From Laccaria trichodermophora (lineage: Eukaryota; Basidiomycota; Agaricomycetes; Agaricales; Hydnangiaceae), in NCBI GenBank assembly GCA_018417955.1, contig JACTVC010000015.1, positions 1,017,862 through 1,081,861 of the forward strand: DNA of 64,000 nt, in the 5' to 3' direction. The position numbers and the translations under genes were made by a program. The notes beneath the pieces are model-generated. The model had not been told where the DNA came from. It searched no databases and saw nothing but the letters and a program-made list of their open reading frames with translations. Positions 1 to 10,679 of this stretch are shown here, piece after piece. Positions within the stretch are counted from its first letter, which is position 1. The number at the start of each line of letters is the position of its first letter.

Positions 1-101
1 GAAATGGTGAGGGACAAGATAGTGTGGCGGCTGTCTGTCATTACAAAAAGAGATTGTTAGACGGCGACAGAGTTGCCTAGCGAAAACGACGCCGATGTAA
101 A

Positions 102-939
102 TTATGATATGATCCCACTACTACTACTACTATTCTCATCGTCACTCCTGGGAGCCTCCCTAAAAGAGATGACCTGTCAGCAAGTCAGCAAGTTGAACGT
201 GTAAGTGTGCGATCCCCCATGGTAATAAACAATCATACCTGCTCCTTGCCCATAGCAGATATAAGGGTGACCAATAAATTCTTGCCATCGTCGAATTGGG
301 CCTGGATATTCTTGCCAACATCGTGGTCGGGGACTTTAGCATCATCTTTACAGGTGCCATCCTGAGTCATGAGCTTAAGGAAACCGTCGTCGATGGCAAC
401 CTGCGGATGTCAATAATGAGTTAGAGCGATGCAAAATTGACAAGAAGTGACTCACGAGCCGGTATTCACTACGGTTGACGAGGGGAACATCCATTTTGTC
501 GGTGGAAAAAGCGATACCTTCCTGTTCATGAAGTTGGATTCAAATCGAAAGGGCACGAGAGCCAGATACCCACCAACTTCTTTCAAATAAAAATCTGGCT
601 GATAGTTGGAAACGAGTTGCTAGAGCAATTGAGAGGAAACGCACATCAATGCCAACAATGTGGACCTTTAAGCGGCGTCCAACCATGAACCTGGACATGT
701 CAATGATCTTGCAAGGGGTGCCTAACTAAATCGATTAGCATGTCATAGAATCGTAGAATGAAACATAAAGCTGGTACCTTTGGTGAGGACGTGATCACTT
801 TTGCGCAAAGCAGAACATTGGACGGGGGAAGTCTCCGACAAACCCGCAGATGCCTGTAGACAAAGTTGAACGATAAGATGTGTAAACCGGCGAGTAAGCT
901 GACAGGCTTCAGAATTTGATGGTCTTCCTCATCAAACAT
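102..939 (-). pseudogene. eIF5A-like gene copy 1, stop codon in microexon
   Basis: Seven exons can be read on the minus strand: 939-904, 853-778, 721-645, 594-574, 521-456, 400-239 and 173-102. Together they give an eIF5A-like protein: the QCSALRK segment, PCKIIDMS, KVHIVGID, STDKMDVP, the VAIDDGFLKLM core and a final ISFREAP. The fourth exon is the 21-nt microexon that encodes IFTGKKL in the sister copy; here its fourth codon is TGA (585-583), so the full-length frame is broken. The loop that carries the hypusine lysine in eIF5A is replaced by RFMVGRRL, with no lysine at that place. All seven exon junctions are shared with the copy at 6538-7350, so this is a duplicated genomic gene and not a retrocopy. 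Skipping the microexon would keep the frame open, so a shortened product remains possible. Confidence 0.85.
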
Positions 940-2343
940 TTTGAAGTGGTATATGTGAACAGGTGGGAGAAGAAAGATGGGGTAGTGAAGGAGACCGGCG
1001 ATGAGGAGAAAGAGAGATGGATAACTGAAACAAACTGGAACAATTATAGGGACGACAGGTTCGACACTACTGTCGCAAACGCGCGTGACTCCACCTCACC
1101 TTTCTGTTTCTTCGGTCAATTTCCCCATCTCCTGTGACGACTGAGATCTCTGAGAGTCTCCAAAGCATTTTTGAGAGATGCACGGACACAAATGTGTTTT
1201 CCACCAAATTCTGCGATGAGACATCATGAAACGGGGTGTGGTAACTCTGCCAGCAGTAGATTCAGAGACAAAGTGGTACATCCCAGCCTGAGACGCGGTG
1301 AGAGCAGTGGCATTCCAGAGCAACCAGAGCCTTACCAAAGCGTGGTAAACAATTAAATTTGCAAAGCTGACGAGCTACCTGGCGTCACCAGAGCAGGAGT
1401 ATCAAGGGCGTTGTTTGGCCATAGAACGTTCTCCAGTCGAAAGCAGAGGACGCTTCGCTCCTTGAATCGGTGGCGAATGCGATTCAATCAAAAGATGTTT
1501 TGAACGAGCCTAGATTTGGAACATGTGACTTCGGAAAACGCCGTGAATGGACTTCAATTCGACGTTCATGCTCAATTCATGCTCGCATATTTGGCCCAGT
1601 CAATAGCTTCCACTGTCGTGGTCGCCACCATTGGTGGCCTATCGTTGTGCGCTCCGTCATCGCCATCCTACTGGTGGTAATTCCGAGATTGATTGAAGGT
1701 AGATGAAGGAAATGGCAGAAACAGGCTACGGAAAGACGTTGAGGCGGCGAGTTGACGGCGAGCACGTCCTGTATCTGTCGGATCCTCGAGTATGTCCTTC
1801 TATTTCTTTCGTCGCCTGCCTCCATCAGAGGTCGTCTTGTCGAGCACTCCTGTTGACTTCCCGCAAATAATACGGCGAGCGAGATGCAGGGGCGTCGGTG
1901 CAATGTAAAGAAAGTCAAGCGCTTAACTGACGAAATTCCTTCATATCCTATCCCCTTTGTGCTTATGTTGCACACCCCCCTACTGCGTGGTAGCCTCGTC
2001 CATTCCCCCATCTACCAAGTATCTCCGACTGCCTCAGGTCTTTATTCGCTAAATGGTCGATGATCTCGATCCGACAGCGCTTCATCATTAAAGGTAGCAG
2101 TGTGATAGACATGGCAGTGAAATCAATCCTCCTGCTAAGGCCTGAGGCTTGAACGTTTGAACCGTATGCCAGATATCAGAGTCCTCAGTTCCTAAAGTTT
2201 TTACCGTCTGAAGCCAAAGGTCAGGCCCGACTCAAATTATGCCAAACGAATAACAGCCGGATTTAAGAAAGACGAATATATAGACAGAGGAAAGCGGGAA
2301 TCTAAAATTGAACAACGCGAGGTAACCCCATGTTTCATCCTGT
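940..2343. other. Non-coding duplicated spacer
   Basis: No convincing gene is seen. Parts of this stretch, for example 1381-1460, closely match 8190-8260, so it belongs to the segmental duplication. Confidence 0.5.
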
Positions 2344-2676
2344 TCACTGAAGAACGGCGCTTATACGGAAATTTCCGTCAATATAACTCGTCGACGTTTT
2401 GGTGGACAAGAGACGAGTGTAGGGATAGACGACTTGGAAAAAAATAGCGGGGGCGCCGGACTGCTTCACGGTGTAGGTTCCGAAAGCGAAGAAGGTTGCA
2501 GTTCCTTGAGAAGCAATAGGGGTGACCGTATTGTCGGGATCTATAACCTCCACGGGGAAAGTGTTGATGTTCCCAATGGTGAATTCGGCGACAAGAGCTA
2601 TCAAGAAGGTCATGATTAGATTGGTTCGGCAACATCGGATGTGGAAGAGTAAAAACGGTCGATGATACAAACACAT
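2344..2676 (-). CDS. Small protein, family F1 copy a
   Basis: This is an uncharacterised protein of up to 110 aa. It shares FTIGNINTFPVEV, a TPI-SQGT-TFFAFGTYT stretch, QSGAPAI and a C-terminal ISAVLQ with three other copies in the window. The pattern of short alternating hydrophobic stretches, Gly and Pro suggests a small beta-sandwich; this is inference, and no named family is recognised. Translation may start at 2676, giving a short MCLYHRPFLLFHIR leader, or at the internal ATG at 2613. The leader is kept in copy c but not in b and d. A TATA box lies upstream on the minus strand at 2829-2824, and a likely 5'UTR intron lies between it and the start. Function is unknown. Confidence 0.75.
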   Translation of the reverse strand: MCLYHRPFLLFHIRCCRTNLIMTFLIALVAEFTIGNINTFPVEVIDPDNTVTPIASQGTATFFAFGTYTVKQSGAPAIFFQVVYPYTRLLSTKTSTSYIDGNFRISAVLQ

Positions 2677-2823
2677 TAAGTTGCGGGATTCAAGTTACTA
2701 AATTGGAGTGACAAACAAGTCAGATCATGGTGATGCCCACAAGATGAATGTACACACCACAAGGAAAAGTTGACTTAGTGGGGTGTGCGGTTGGGGAGAG
2801 CCTGGGGCGGCATTAGTACAGTT

Positions 2824-2829
2824 CTTATA
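2824..2829 (-). promoter_or_regulatory. TATA box of F1a
   Basis: TATAAG on the minus strand sits about 150 bp upstream of the F1a start. The surrounding promoter sequence is nearly identical to that of F1b, F1c and F1d. Confidence 0.6.
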
Positions 2830-2879
2830 AGTACGCAATTGGGTCGATGGGGTCATTTGGTCAAAATTTGGGGTGCTGC

Positions 2880-3160
2880 TTCCCTTCTGTAATCCGAAAA
2901 TGATGGGTCGGATTCATGGAACGCCGGGAAGCAGTGCACCCCAAGGCTAAACAAAGGCAAGGGATTGTTTGATAACAACTTCACGTTCGTTGAGACGTTT
3001 TCGGTCAGTACGTCATGTGCACAGTGACGCTTCCACCATTCATCCTGTCAAATCCCACTTCCGGAGTTTGTTCCTGCCATTTAACGGGACAGTAGCCCTA
3101 CAACAAAGAAGCAAACGAGCGAGCGATCCTTATCGTGAGCCTTTGGAAAGGGGCGGTTGT
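2880..3160 (-). repeat. Shared upstream repeat block (F1a)
   Basis: This is a minus-strand copy of the upstream block found before every F1 gene and, in part, before the F2 genes. Recognisable words, read on the minus strand, are AACAATCCCTTGCCTTTG, GCACTGCTTCCCGGCGTTCC and, further upstream, GATAAGGATCGCTCGCTCG. Confidence 0.7.
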
Positions 3161-4539
3161 TGGAATTTCAAGCGCATCACGCTCATGGGAGCAATGATTG
3201 CGTTGTTCCATAGTTTCCCCTTCATCATTCCGTACATCATTTTGCCCTTCAGGTGACCACGTTTATTTCAAATTGCCGTATGTATTTAGGTAGTCAGCTG
3301 TAATCTGAAGACCTCGCGCGTTTGCGAGGGTCCCTATTCAACCCGAGTGTTCACGACGACCTGAATATTTCAACAGCGGTATGTCGTTAACTTGCAACTT
3401 GCTTCGCCAAGTAAACACATGGCGCACTCCTCAGTAGGTCGAGGGCTAACACGAAAAGCCGAGTAGGATATGGAGCGCTAGGAATGGGGTTTCGGTGGAG
3501 ACGCCGTGATTGTCAAGGGTTAGGCGCAAATCATTTATTGTTACGTGATCAAATTTTTCTGAGCGTCAAGATAAACCCAGATCTTTCTCCTTACATAAAA
3601 GGCAAGGGGTTTTCCTAATATGGAAATGCCATATAGGGCTCGTCAGTTAGCCCAGCCATCTGCCAGTATTTTTTTTTTTTCACCTACCTATTTGAACGTC
3701 AACACAAACCTTCCAATCCCTGAAGGCCTAGAGCAGCCAATGTCGATGTAAGATATGTAGAACGATGCCCAAACAAGTCCCAAAAGGAATGACCCCACCG
3801 TGACTGATCAAACATGCGCAAACTTCCCTTGTGAAGATTATCCGAGTCGATACAGTTCAAGATCATTTTGTATTGTCCCTGCCCCTCGCCAATTGCCGCA
3901 AAGCGACTGAATAACCACCAACCCTAGTTTCCTTCCCTGCATGCTCCCTTTATATTGGCAAGGCCTCTGAGCCATGTTTTTTTTTCGATACTAGGGAGGG
4001 TTTGTGATTCACGACGAGGGTGAAGTAAGTGGAGTGAGAGAGAGGCGCTGCTTGTCGAAGGTTGCTGAGTGTGCCTCCATGCCGGGATAGGACACGACGA
4101 TGAGGACAGAGAACTGTCAGGTGTGCGCGTGAAGGCTAAGGTGTGGTGCCAGTGTAAGTTCAGTGTTTCCCAAACTTAAATTCTCTCAATTGGAACGAAC
4201 CCGAGCGATCTTCGCACATAGAAGGATCTGCCATTTATTTGTGGACACCTGATCCAGGTCAATCGAGTGAGCGGCATATGCCATGTTAACCAACACGCGG
4301 GTCTTCACCGTGAGCACATTCCCATTGCCGCATTGCTGAAGTACCAGACTTTCTAAACCTTCTATCTTGACGCTCGGAAAAAATTGATCACATAGCAACA
4401 ATAAGTGTTTTGGGTTTCTGATGGCTGACCTTTGACAATCATGACGTCTCCACTATTGAAACCCCATTTCATAGCACTCCGTGTCCTTATCAACTTTCCT
4501 GCAATAATTTTACCCCTTGAACTAACCAATGAAGACACC
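3160..4539. other. Spacer between inverted F1a and F1b units
   Basis: No supported gene is seen. The segment near 4010-4060 is repeated near 10120-10170, again marking the duplication. A T-run lies near 3668-3680. Confidence 0.4.
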
Positions 4540-5456
4540 TGCAGGGAGTGCGCCATGTGTCTACATGATGAAGCGTTGCAGTTGAAGACATTATCGGCGG
4601 AATATCTCCCCTGTCTAGAGACGAGTCCCATGATAAGGATGGCTCGCTGGTGTGTTTTCTTTGTGGTGGGGTTACAGTCGGAAGGCAGGAAGAAATCCCG
4701 GAACTACGATTTGACAGAAAGAGCAATGGTGGGAGTGTGTATTACTAACCGAAAATCGAACAAACGTGTTGTTAACAAACAATCCTTCGTTTAGCCATTG
4801 AGTGCACTAATTGCTGGCGTTCCATGAACCCGAGCGAGCATTTTCAGAAGGGAGCACCAGCACCCCAGAATAACAGACATGGCAGTGGATGTTTACAATC
4901 CATGACACAATCGGAACCTTGCGAACATACCAAGAACATACCACTGACTGACTGACCTTGTTGGCGTGGGCAGCCGAGCAAGTACGAGTCCGCAAAGCAG
5001 AGGAGCGAACGTTCAGCGGTCTCCGTTGAATGGGGCCAAGCGGGAGACGCAAGGGAGATGAACAGTAACAGAACACGAGAGTAAACAAATATCACCTGAG
5101 CAATGGCACAAACAACGCACAACATGACTGCATACCTCGAACTTTGAACAGGAAGGAGGTTCGGACGCGTTGTTTTTAAACAACCCCTTTGTTGGACTGC
5201 TTTTCGGTGTTCCATGAGTCCGAGCGAGCATTCTTGGCAGGGAGAACCAGCAGCACCCCAAGATAACAGGCATGTCAGTGGATTTTTAGAATCGGCGTCA
5301 GTGTCACAACGACATGTGAACATACCACTGACTGACTGAACAGGAAGGAGACTCGAATGTCACTGTTATCGAACAATCCCCTGCTTTGGTTTTAGCCATG
5401 GACTGCTTGCCGGCGTTGCATAAGTCCGAGCGAGCATTTTCGGAAGGGAGAACCAG
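4540..5456 (+). repeat. Shared upstream repeat block (F1b), three partial copies
   Basis: The block starts with sequence matching 10690-10900 and continues with three successive versions of the motif around GTTCCATGAGTCCGAGCGAG (near 4820-4840, 5207-5227 and 5414-5435). Each is followed by GGGAG-ACCAG and most by ATAACAG-CATG-CAGTGG. The third version is interrupted by a MITE starting at 5459. Confidence 0.75.
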
Positions 5457-5458
5457 TA

Positions 5459-5609
5459 CTGTACTATTTCGACCAAGTGTTCACGATTTTGGGAAATTTT
5501 TCACGCCGAGATGGCCGAAAAATTTTCTTTTGATTTAAGACGAATTAAAAAAAATAGTTTTTTTTATCGATGTGACGTGTGACGTGAACACTTGGTCGAA
5601 ATAGTACAG
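5459..5609. mobile_element. Tc1/mariner-like MITE, 151 bp
   Basis: The two ends are perfect inverted repeats. A 30-bp perfect inverted pair (5456-5485 and 5583-5612) includes the flanking TA. The terminus reads CTGTACTATTTCGACC and continues to TTCACG. The TA dinucleotide on both sides (5457-5458, 5610-5611) is the expected target duplication of Tc1/mariner elements. It has no coding capacity. It splits a copy of the upstream repeat that is uninterrupted elsewhere (compare 5230-5260), which gives an independent check of the empty site. Confidence 0.85.
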
Positions 5610-5656
5610 TACCCCAAAATTTGACCATTTGACGCCATGGCACTAGCCCAACTGCA

Positions 5657-5662
5657 TATAAG
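5657..5662 (+). promoter_or_regulatory. TATA box of F1b
   Basis: TATAAG lies in the context GCATATAAG. It is followed by a pyrimidine-rich leader ending in a GTATGT donor near 5726, with a TTTCAG acceptor near 5786, so a 5'UTR intron is likely. Confidence 0.65.
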
Positions 5663-5885
5663 AACTGTAATGTCGCCCCAGGATTTCCCCAACCGCACAC
5701 CCCACTAAGTCAAGCTTCCCCTCTGGTATGTACACACTCATACATTCATCTTGTTGACATCACCATGATCTGACTTGTTTTCAGTCCAACTTAGCATTTG
5801 AATCCTGCAGAATGTGTATGTATCATCTACCGTTTTCACTCTTCCGCATCCGATATTGCTGAAGCTTTGGTGACCCAATTTGATC

Positions 5886-6152
5886 ATGACTTTGATAGCT
5901 CTTGTCTCCAATTTCACCATCGGGAACATCAACACTTTCCCCGTGGAGGTTGTATCTCCCGACAATTCGGTCACCCCCATTCCTTCTCAGGGAACCGGGA
6001 CCTTCTTCGCTTTCGGAACCTACACCATGAAGCAGTCCGGTGCCCCCGCCATTTTCTTCCAAATCACCTATCCCGCCAGTCGTCTCTTATCTACCACCAC
6101 GGGAACGGGTTATATCAACGGAAACTTCAATATCAGTGCCGTACTTCAGTGA
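5886..6152 (+). CDS. Small protein, family F1 copy b
   Basis: This is an 88-aa protein starting at the ATG that opens MTLIALVSNFTIGN. It keeps the whole family signature: NTFPVEV, a TPIPSQGTGTFFAFGTYT stretch, QSGAPAIFFQ, YPASRLLST and NGNFNISAVLQ at the C terminus. No classical signal peptide is evident. It lies 3' of its own TATA promoter and head to head with F1a. A second frame is also open over this region, but only because the nucleotide sequence is conserved; the protein-level pattern favours this frame. Function is unknown. Confidence 0.75.
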   Translation: MTLIALVSNFTIGNINTFPVEVVSPDNSVTPIPSQGTGTFFAFGTYTMKQSGAPAIFFQITYPASRLLSTTTGTGYINGNFNISAVLQ

Positions 6153-6537
6153 ATAGGGGTTAGGTATGTTCAAGACAGGCTCCTCGTTCTGGATTAATTT
6201 CCTTACTGCTTCGTAGTTGGAAGAGATATGGAATCAGCTTGCGTTGTTCAGTTCCAGATCCCCCGAATTTGTTGTAGTATCGCCTGAGTATCGCCTTGGA
6301 CTCAAATCTGTACCTGTGTTCGTCTTGTTGAAATCTCAATATGCCACTTTTCGACCATCAGCTGTTGTTCGTTTGGCATTTTTGTAAGTTAACTAAAATG
6401 GGCCCGACCTTTGGCCTGAGAGTGCTTTTGAATAGAAATATCCGGAACTGAGGACTCTGACATCTATGAGAGTTGTTAGACAGCAGAGCTGCCTAGCGAA
6501 AACGATGCCGATGTAACTTACAAATATACAATCCCAC

Positions 6538-7350
6538 CTACCAAATACTACTACTACTCTCATCATCACCCCTGGGAGCCTCCCTAAAAGAGATGGCCTG
6601 TCAGCAAGTTGAACGCGTTAGTGTGTGATCCTCCGTAGTAATAAACTATCATACCTGCTTCTTGCCCATAGCAGATATAAGGGTGACCATCAAATTCTTG
6701 CCATCCTCAAATTGGGCCTGGATATCCTTGCCAAGATCGCTGTGAGGAACCTTAACATCATCTTTACAAGTGCTATCCTGGGTCATGAGCTTAAGGAAAC
6801 CATCGTCGATGGCGACCTGCGGATGTCAATGATGATTTAGAGCGATGCAAGATTGGCAAAGGTAACTCACGAGCTGGTATTCGCTACAGCTGACAAGAGG
6901 AACATCCATTTTGTCAGTGGAAACAACGATATCTTCCTGTTCAAAGGGTTTGATTCAGATTGAAAATTCATGAGAGCCAGATACCCACCAACTTCTTTCC
7001 GGTAAAAATCTAGATGAGAGTTGAGAACGAGTGGCTAGAGAAATTGAAAGGGAACGCACGTCAATACCAACAATGTGGACCTTTAAGCGGCGTCCAGCCC
7101 TAGAGGTGGACATGTCAAGGATCTTGCAAGGGCTGCCTAAGTCAATTGATTAGCACGTCGTAGAATGAGACATAAAGCTGGTACCATTAAGGAGGACGTG
7201 ACCTTGTTTGCGCAAAGCAGAACATTGGACGGAGGAGGTCTCCAACACGCCCGCAGAGGCCTGTGGACAAACCAGGTTAAACGACAAGGTTTGTAAAACG
7301 GCGAGTAAACTGACAAGCTTCAAAATTTTATCGTCTTCCTCGCCAGACAT
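6538..7350 (-). CDS. eIF5A-like protein lacking the hypusine lysine
   Basis: Seven exons (7350-7315, 7260-7185, 7136-7060, 7009-6989, 6936-6871, 6816-6655, 6597-6538) join in frame to a 165-aa protein, close to the usual eIF5A length. It shows QCSALRKQGHV, SPCKILDMSTS, KVHIVGID, IFTGKKL, STDKMDVPLV, a VAIDDGFLKLM core, ISAMGKKQ and AISFREAP. Exon 4 is a 21-nt microexon encoding exactly IFTGKKL. In known eIF5A the segment STSKTGKHGHAKVH carries the hypusine lysine (Lys50 in human). Here it reads STSRAGRRLKVH: the acceptor lysine is arginine and two residues are missing. The protein therefore cannot be hypusinated at the normal site. It may be a diverged paralogue with another role, or a gene under relaxed selection. 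It overlaps no neighbour and lies in the duplicated block. Confidence 0.9.
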
Positions 7351-8967
7351 TTAATAGTAGTAGAGGTGAGTAAGCAAGAAGAAAGAGAGGTGGAAGGGGT
7401 AGGAGAGGAGACCGGCGAGAGAGAGGTACCACAACTGAAACCGGACTGGAACAAAAATAGGGGGAATTGAGATTGGCCCATGACTGTTACTCAGCTCAAA
7501 ACATCAGTGATTCCCTTGGCTCTGAGTGGTTGCGGAGACAAAGGGAATTCGACCACAAATTCTACGATGAGATATCACAGAAACAGCGGCGGCAAATATG
7601 GGCTCGTGCGGCACCAAATATGTTTCATTGAGCCTGTACCACAATTGCTGACCGGTGCGGAGAGCTCTTCCATTTCTCCAAATGTTCTATGGCTCCGAGA
7701 ACTAGCTTGAAACATTCGAAATTCGGTTGCAGGATTTGGCCGATCTGTTCTCGTGCATGCTTGTCCATCTTGCGACCAGCTTAACGCACCTGCATATCAG
7801 GCATATACCCCATCAGCAATAGAAGCTAAAACTTCAACGGTTCTGCCTACTGATCAGGTAGAGCCCTCGCCTTGTCGAGGCATGTCGGCTAGAATCCGTG
7901 CGGGGGAAGGGTGACGTGAGTGTTGGGGTTCAGCCACGGTTCATCATAAGCAGTGAACCATCGTTCATCGCGGATTAGAGTACTGGGCGTAACGGCAGGG
8001 CCCTTTGGAGGAACCGGGCATAGATCGCAGGCGTCAGAATAAAGAGGAACGGCAGTGAGGAAGACGGGGGATACAGATGGTAAGAGAAGATACCCGGTGT
8101 CAAAAGTGGTTCCACATATCAGATCTCAAAGCCAGGGCGGTAAGAGCATTGCAAAGCCATGAAAGCCAGGGATTGGCCAGGGACGGTGACATTGCAGAGC
8201 AGGAGTAGTCAGGGCGTTGTTTGGCCAAAGAACGTTCCCCAGTTGGAGGCAGAACTGGTGGCGATTCAAGGCCGTAACATGTGACTTCGGAAAACACCGT
8301 AAATGGACTTCGACTCATCTTCGACATTCGTGATCGCCTTCATTGGTAGCCCTATCAATGTGCGCTCCGTCATCGTCATTCTACTGATGGTAATTACGAG
8401 GTCGGGTGAAGGCAGATGAAGGAAAGGCAGAAAAAACCTCGGAAAGACGTCGAGGGTGGAATGACTTGGAGATGAGGCAGAGGAGCAACAGAGGAGAGTT
8501 GGCGGCGACTACAGAGTCCTCTCTCTGCTGAATTCTTGAGTCTGTCCTTCTCTATCTTTGTGGTCACCTCCCTCAATTACAGGTCTTCTCGCCGAGTGCT
8601 GCCACTGAATTCTCGCGAAGAATGCGGCGAGCGAGATGGGGTGCGGGGGCAAACGTAAAGAAAGTCGAGCGCTGAATTAACACAATTCGGCTATCTTCGT
8701 TCCCTATCCCCTTGTGGGTGTTGATATATTGGGCCAAAGCGGGCCCGGCTTCAACAACTTTTCTAAAGAAATGACAACTGACGTTCAAAAAATGGCAGAG
8801 TTCGGATTTCAAGACGAATACAGGTACAAAGCGATACTACGACAATTTGAGGAGCTAGAACTGAACAACTCGAGGTAATTCCATGTTTCTTCCGACTAGT
8901 AAAAAAACGAAGCGGTAAGGAACTTAATCCAGAATGAAAGCCAGTCTTGAACATACCTAACCCGTAT
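7351..8967. other. Non-coding duplicated spacer
   Basis: No supported gene is seen. The stretch aligns in pieces with 940-2343. Short ORFs here are neither conserved between the two copies nor spliced sensibly. Confidence 0.45.
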
Positions 8968-9291
8968 TCACTGAAGCACGGCACTGACATGGAAGTTTCC
9001 GTTAAGAGTGCCCACTGCCGTGGATAAGAGGCGACTGGCGGGATAGACGACTTGGAAATAGATAGCGGGGGCGCCGGACTGCCTCACGGTGTACGTTCCA
9101 AAAGCGAAGAAGGTCGCGGTTCCCTGAGAAGGAATGGGGGTGACCGTATTGTCGGGAGCGACAACCTCCACGGGGAAAGTGTTGATGTTCCCGATGGTGA
9201 AATTGGCAACGAGAGCTATCAAGGTCTTAATCAAATTGGTTCGGTAACATCGGATGTGGAAGAGTAGAAATGGTCGATGAGACATACACAT
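8968..9291 (-). CDS. Small protein, family F1 copy c
   Basis: This is a 107-aa family F1 member with NFTIGNINTFPVEV, VTPIPSQGTATFFAFGTYT, QSGAPAI and a terminal VSAVLQ. The internal ATG used by copies b and d is replaced by AAG (Lys), so translation should start at 9291 and include the MCMSHRPFLLFHIR leader that is also seen in F1a. The loop before the C terminus (LLST-VGTLNGNF) is three residues shorter than in the other copies. Its promoter has a TATA box on the minus strand (9436-9431). Function is unknown. Confidence 0.75.
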   Translation of the reverse strand: MCMSHRPFLLFHIRCYRTNLIKTLIALVANFTIGNINTFPVEVVAPDNTVTPIPSQGTATFFAFGTYTVRQSGAPAIYFQVVYPASRLLSTAVGTLNGNFHVSAVLQ

Positions 9292-9430
9292 TTTGCGGAT
9301 TCAAGTTACTAAGCTGGCAACAAGTCAGATCATGGTGATGCCAACAAGATGAATGTATGAATTTGTGAACATACCAGAAGGAAAGCTTGAGTTGGTGGGG
9401 TGTGCGGTTGGGGCAAGCGACATTACAGTT

Positions 9431-9436
9431 CTTATA
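9431..9436 (-). promoter_or_regulatory. TATA box of F1c
   Basis: CGTATAAG on the minus strand lies in a promoter that matches the other F1 genes. It is followed by a CCCCAACCGCACACCCCAC leader. Confidence 0.6.
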
Positions 9437-9479
9437 CGCCGCAATTAGGCTAGTGTGGTCATTTGGTCAAATTTTGGGG

Positions 9480-9760
9480 TGCTGCTTCTCCCTTCCGAAA
9501 GTGCTCGCTCGGAATCATGGAAATCCGGCAAGTAGTGCACTCCATGGCTAAATGAAGGCGAGATTGTTCGATAACAAAACTTCACGTTCGTCGAAAAGAT
9601 TTCGCTCAGTGCGACACGCTCCCAACATTCATCCTGTCAAATCTCAGCTCCGGAGTTTGTTCCTGCCATCCAACGGTTACGGGACCGTAGCCTACCGCAA
9701 AAAGCACACGAGCGAGCGATCCTTATCGTGAGCGTCTTTGGATTTGAAGGGGCGGTGTGT
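9480..9760 (-). repeat. Shared upstream repeat block (F1c)
   Basis: This minus-strand copy of the upstream block closely matches 2880-3160. It contains the GTGCTCGCTCGGA / ATGGAA word at its gene-proximal end and GAGCGAGCGATCCTTATCGTG at the distal end. Confidence 0.7.
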
Positions 9761-10679
9761 TTTCGAAATGTCGTCAACTTGCAACTTGCTTCTCCAAGTA
9801 AACACTTGGCGCACTCCTGTGGCCAGGTTAGCTCAGTAGGCCGAGAGGTAACATGGAAAGCTGAGTAGGAAATAGAGTCCTAGGAATGGGGTTTCAGTAG
9901 CGGAGACGCCATGATTGTCAAAGGTCACGGTCAGCTGCCACCAGCCTGAGAAACCCGAACGACTGTCTTCAATAACTTACTCAAAGGGACTGGCTCGAGT
10001 CTAGATCATTTAGTTACGTGATCAAATTCTTCTGAGCGTCAAGATAAAACAGATCATTGTCCTTGAAAGGCAAGGGGGTTACTTGATTTGGAATTGCCAT
10101 ATAATTGGCAGTGGGTTTGTGATTTACGACGAGGGTGAAGTGAGTAGAGGGAGAGAGGCGCTGCTTGTCGAATGCCGCTGAGTATGCTTCCACGCCGGGA
10201 TTTCACTTGAAGACGGTAAGGACAGGGGGAACTGATCGGTGCGAGCCTGAAAGTTGAACGTTGAGGAGGGGGTGGTGCTAGTGTAAATGCCTTACTTACC
10301 GAACATACATTCTCTCAAGCCAAACAAACCCGAGTGATCTTCGCACACAGAAGGATCTGCCATTCATTTCAATGTGGAGACCTGATCTGGCAGATCAATT
10401 GAGTGAGTCTCGGCCAGGAGCGTTCTGCGTTAGTCAACTTGAACACGCGGGTCTCCCACCGTAACACGTCTCCATTGCTGAAGCGCTGAAGTACCGGACT
10501 TCCACAAACTTCTATCTTGACGCTGAGAGAATTTTGATCACGCAACAATATACGATTTGGGCTTCTGACGGCTGACCTTTAAAAAAAATGGCGTCCCCAC
10601 TACTGGAACCCCGCAGTCTTCTTCTCAGCTTTGCGGCAATAAAGTTCAAGTTACCCCTCGACCCACTGAACTAACCCCT
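9761..10679. other. Spacer between F1c and F1d units
   Basis: No gene is seen. The segment 10100-10200 repeats 4010-4100. Confidence 0.4.

Noticed and set aside
1577..2011. 144-aa minus-strand ORF between eIF5A copy 1 and F1a
   Set aside because: The equivalent region of the second unit (about 8340-8760) does not keep the frame, and no domain is visible.
5798..6163. Second open frame (121 aa) overlapping F1b, and its equivalents over F1a and F1d
   Set aside because: The frame is shared only because the DNA is similar; its ends vary between copies and substitutions preserve the F1 frame better.
7840..7915. tRNA-like hairpin with CCTCG...CGAGG and a T-arm-like CGGCTAGAATCCG
   Set aside because: No complementary acceptor stem and a non-standard T loop; at best a chance or very decayed tRNA.
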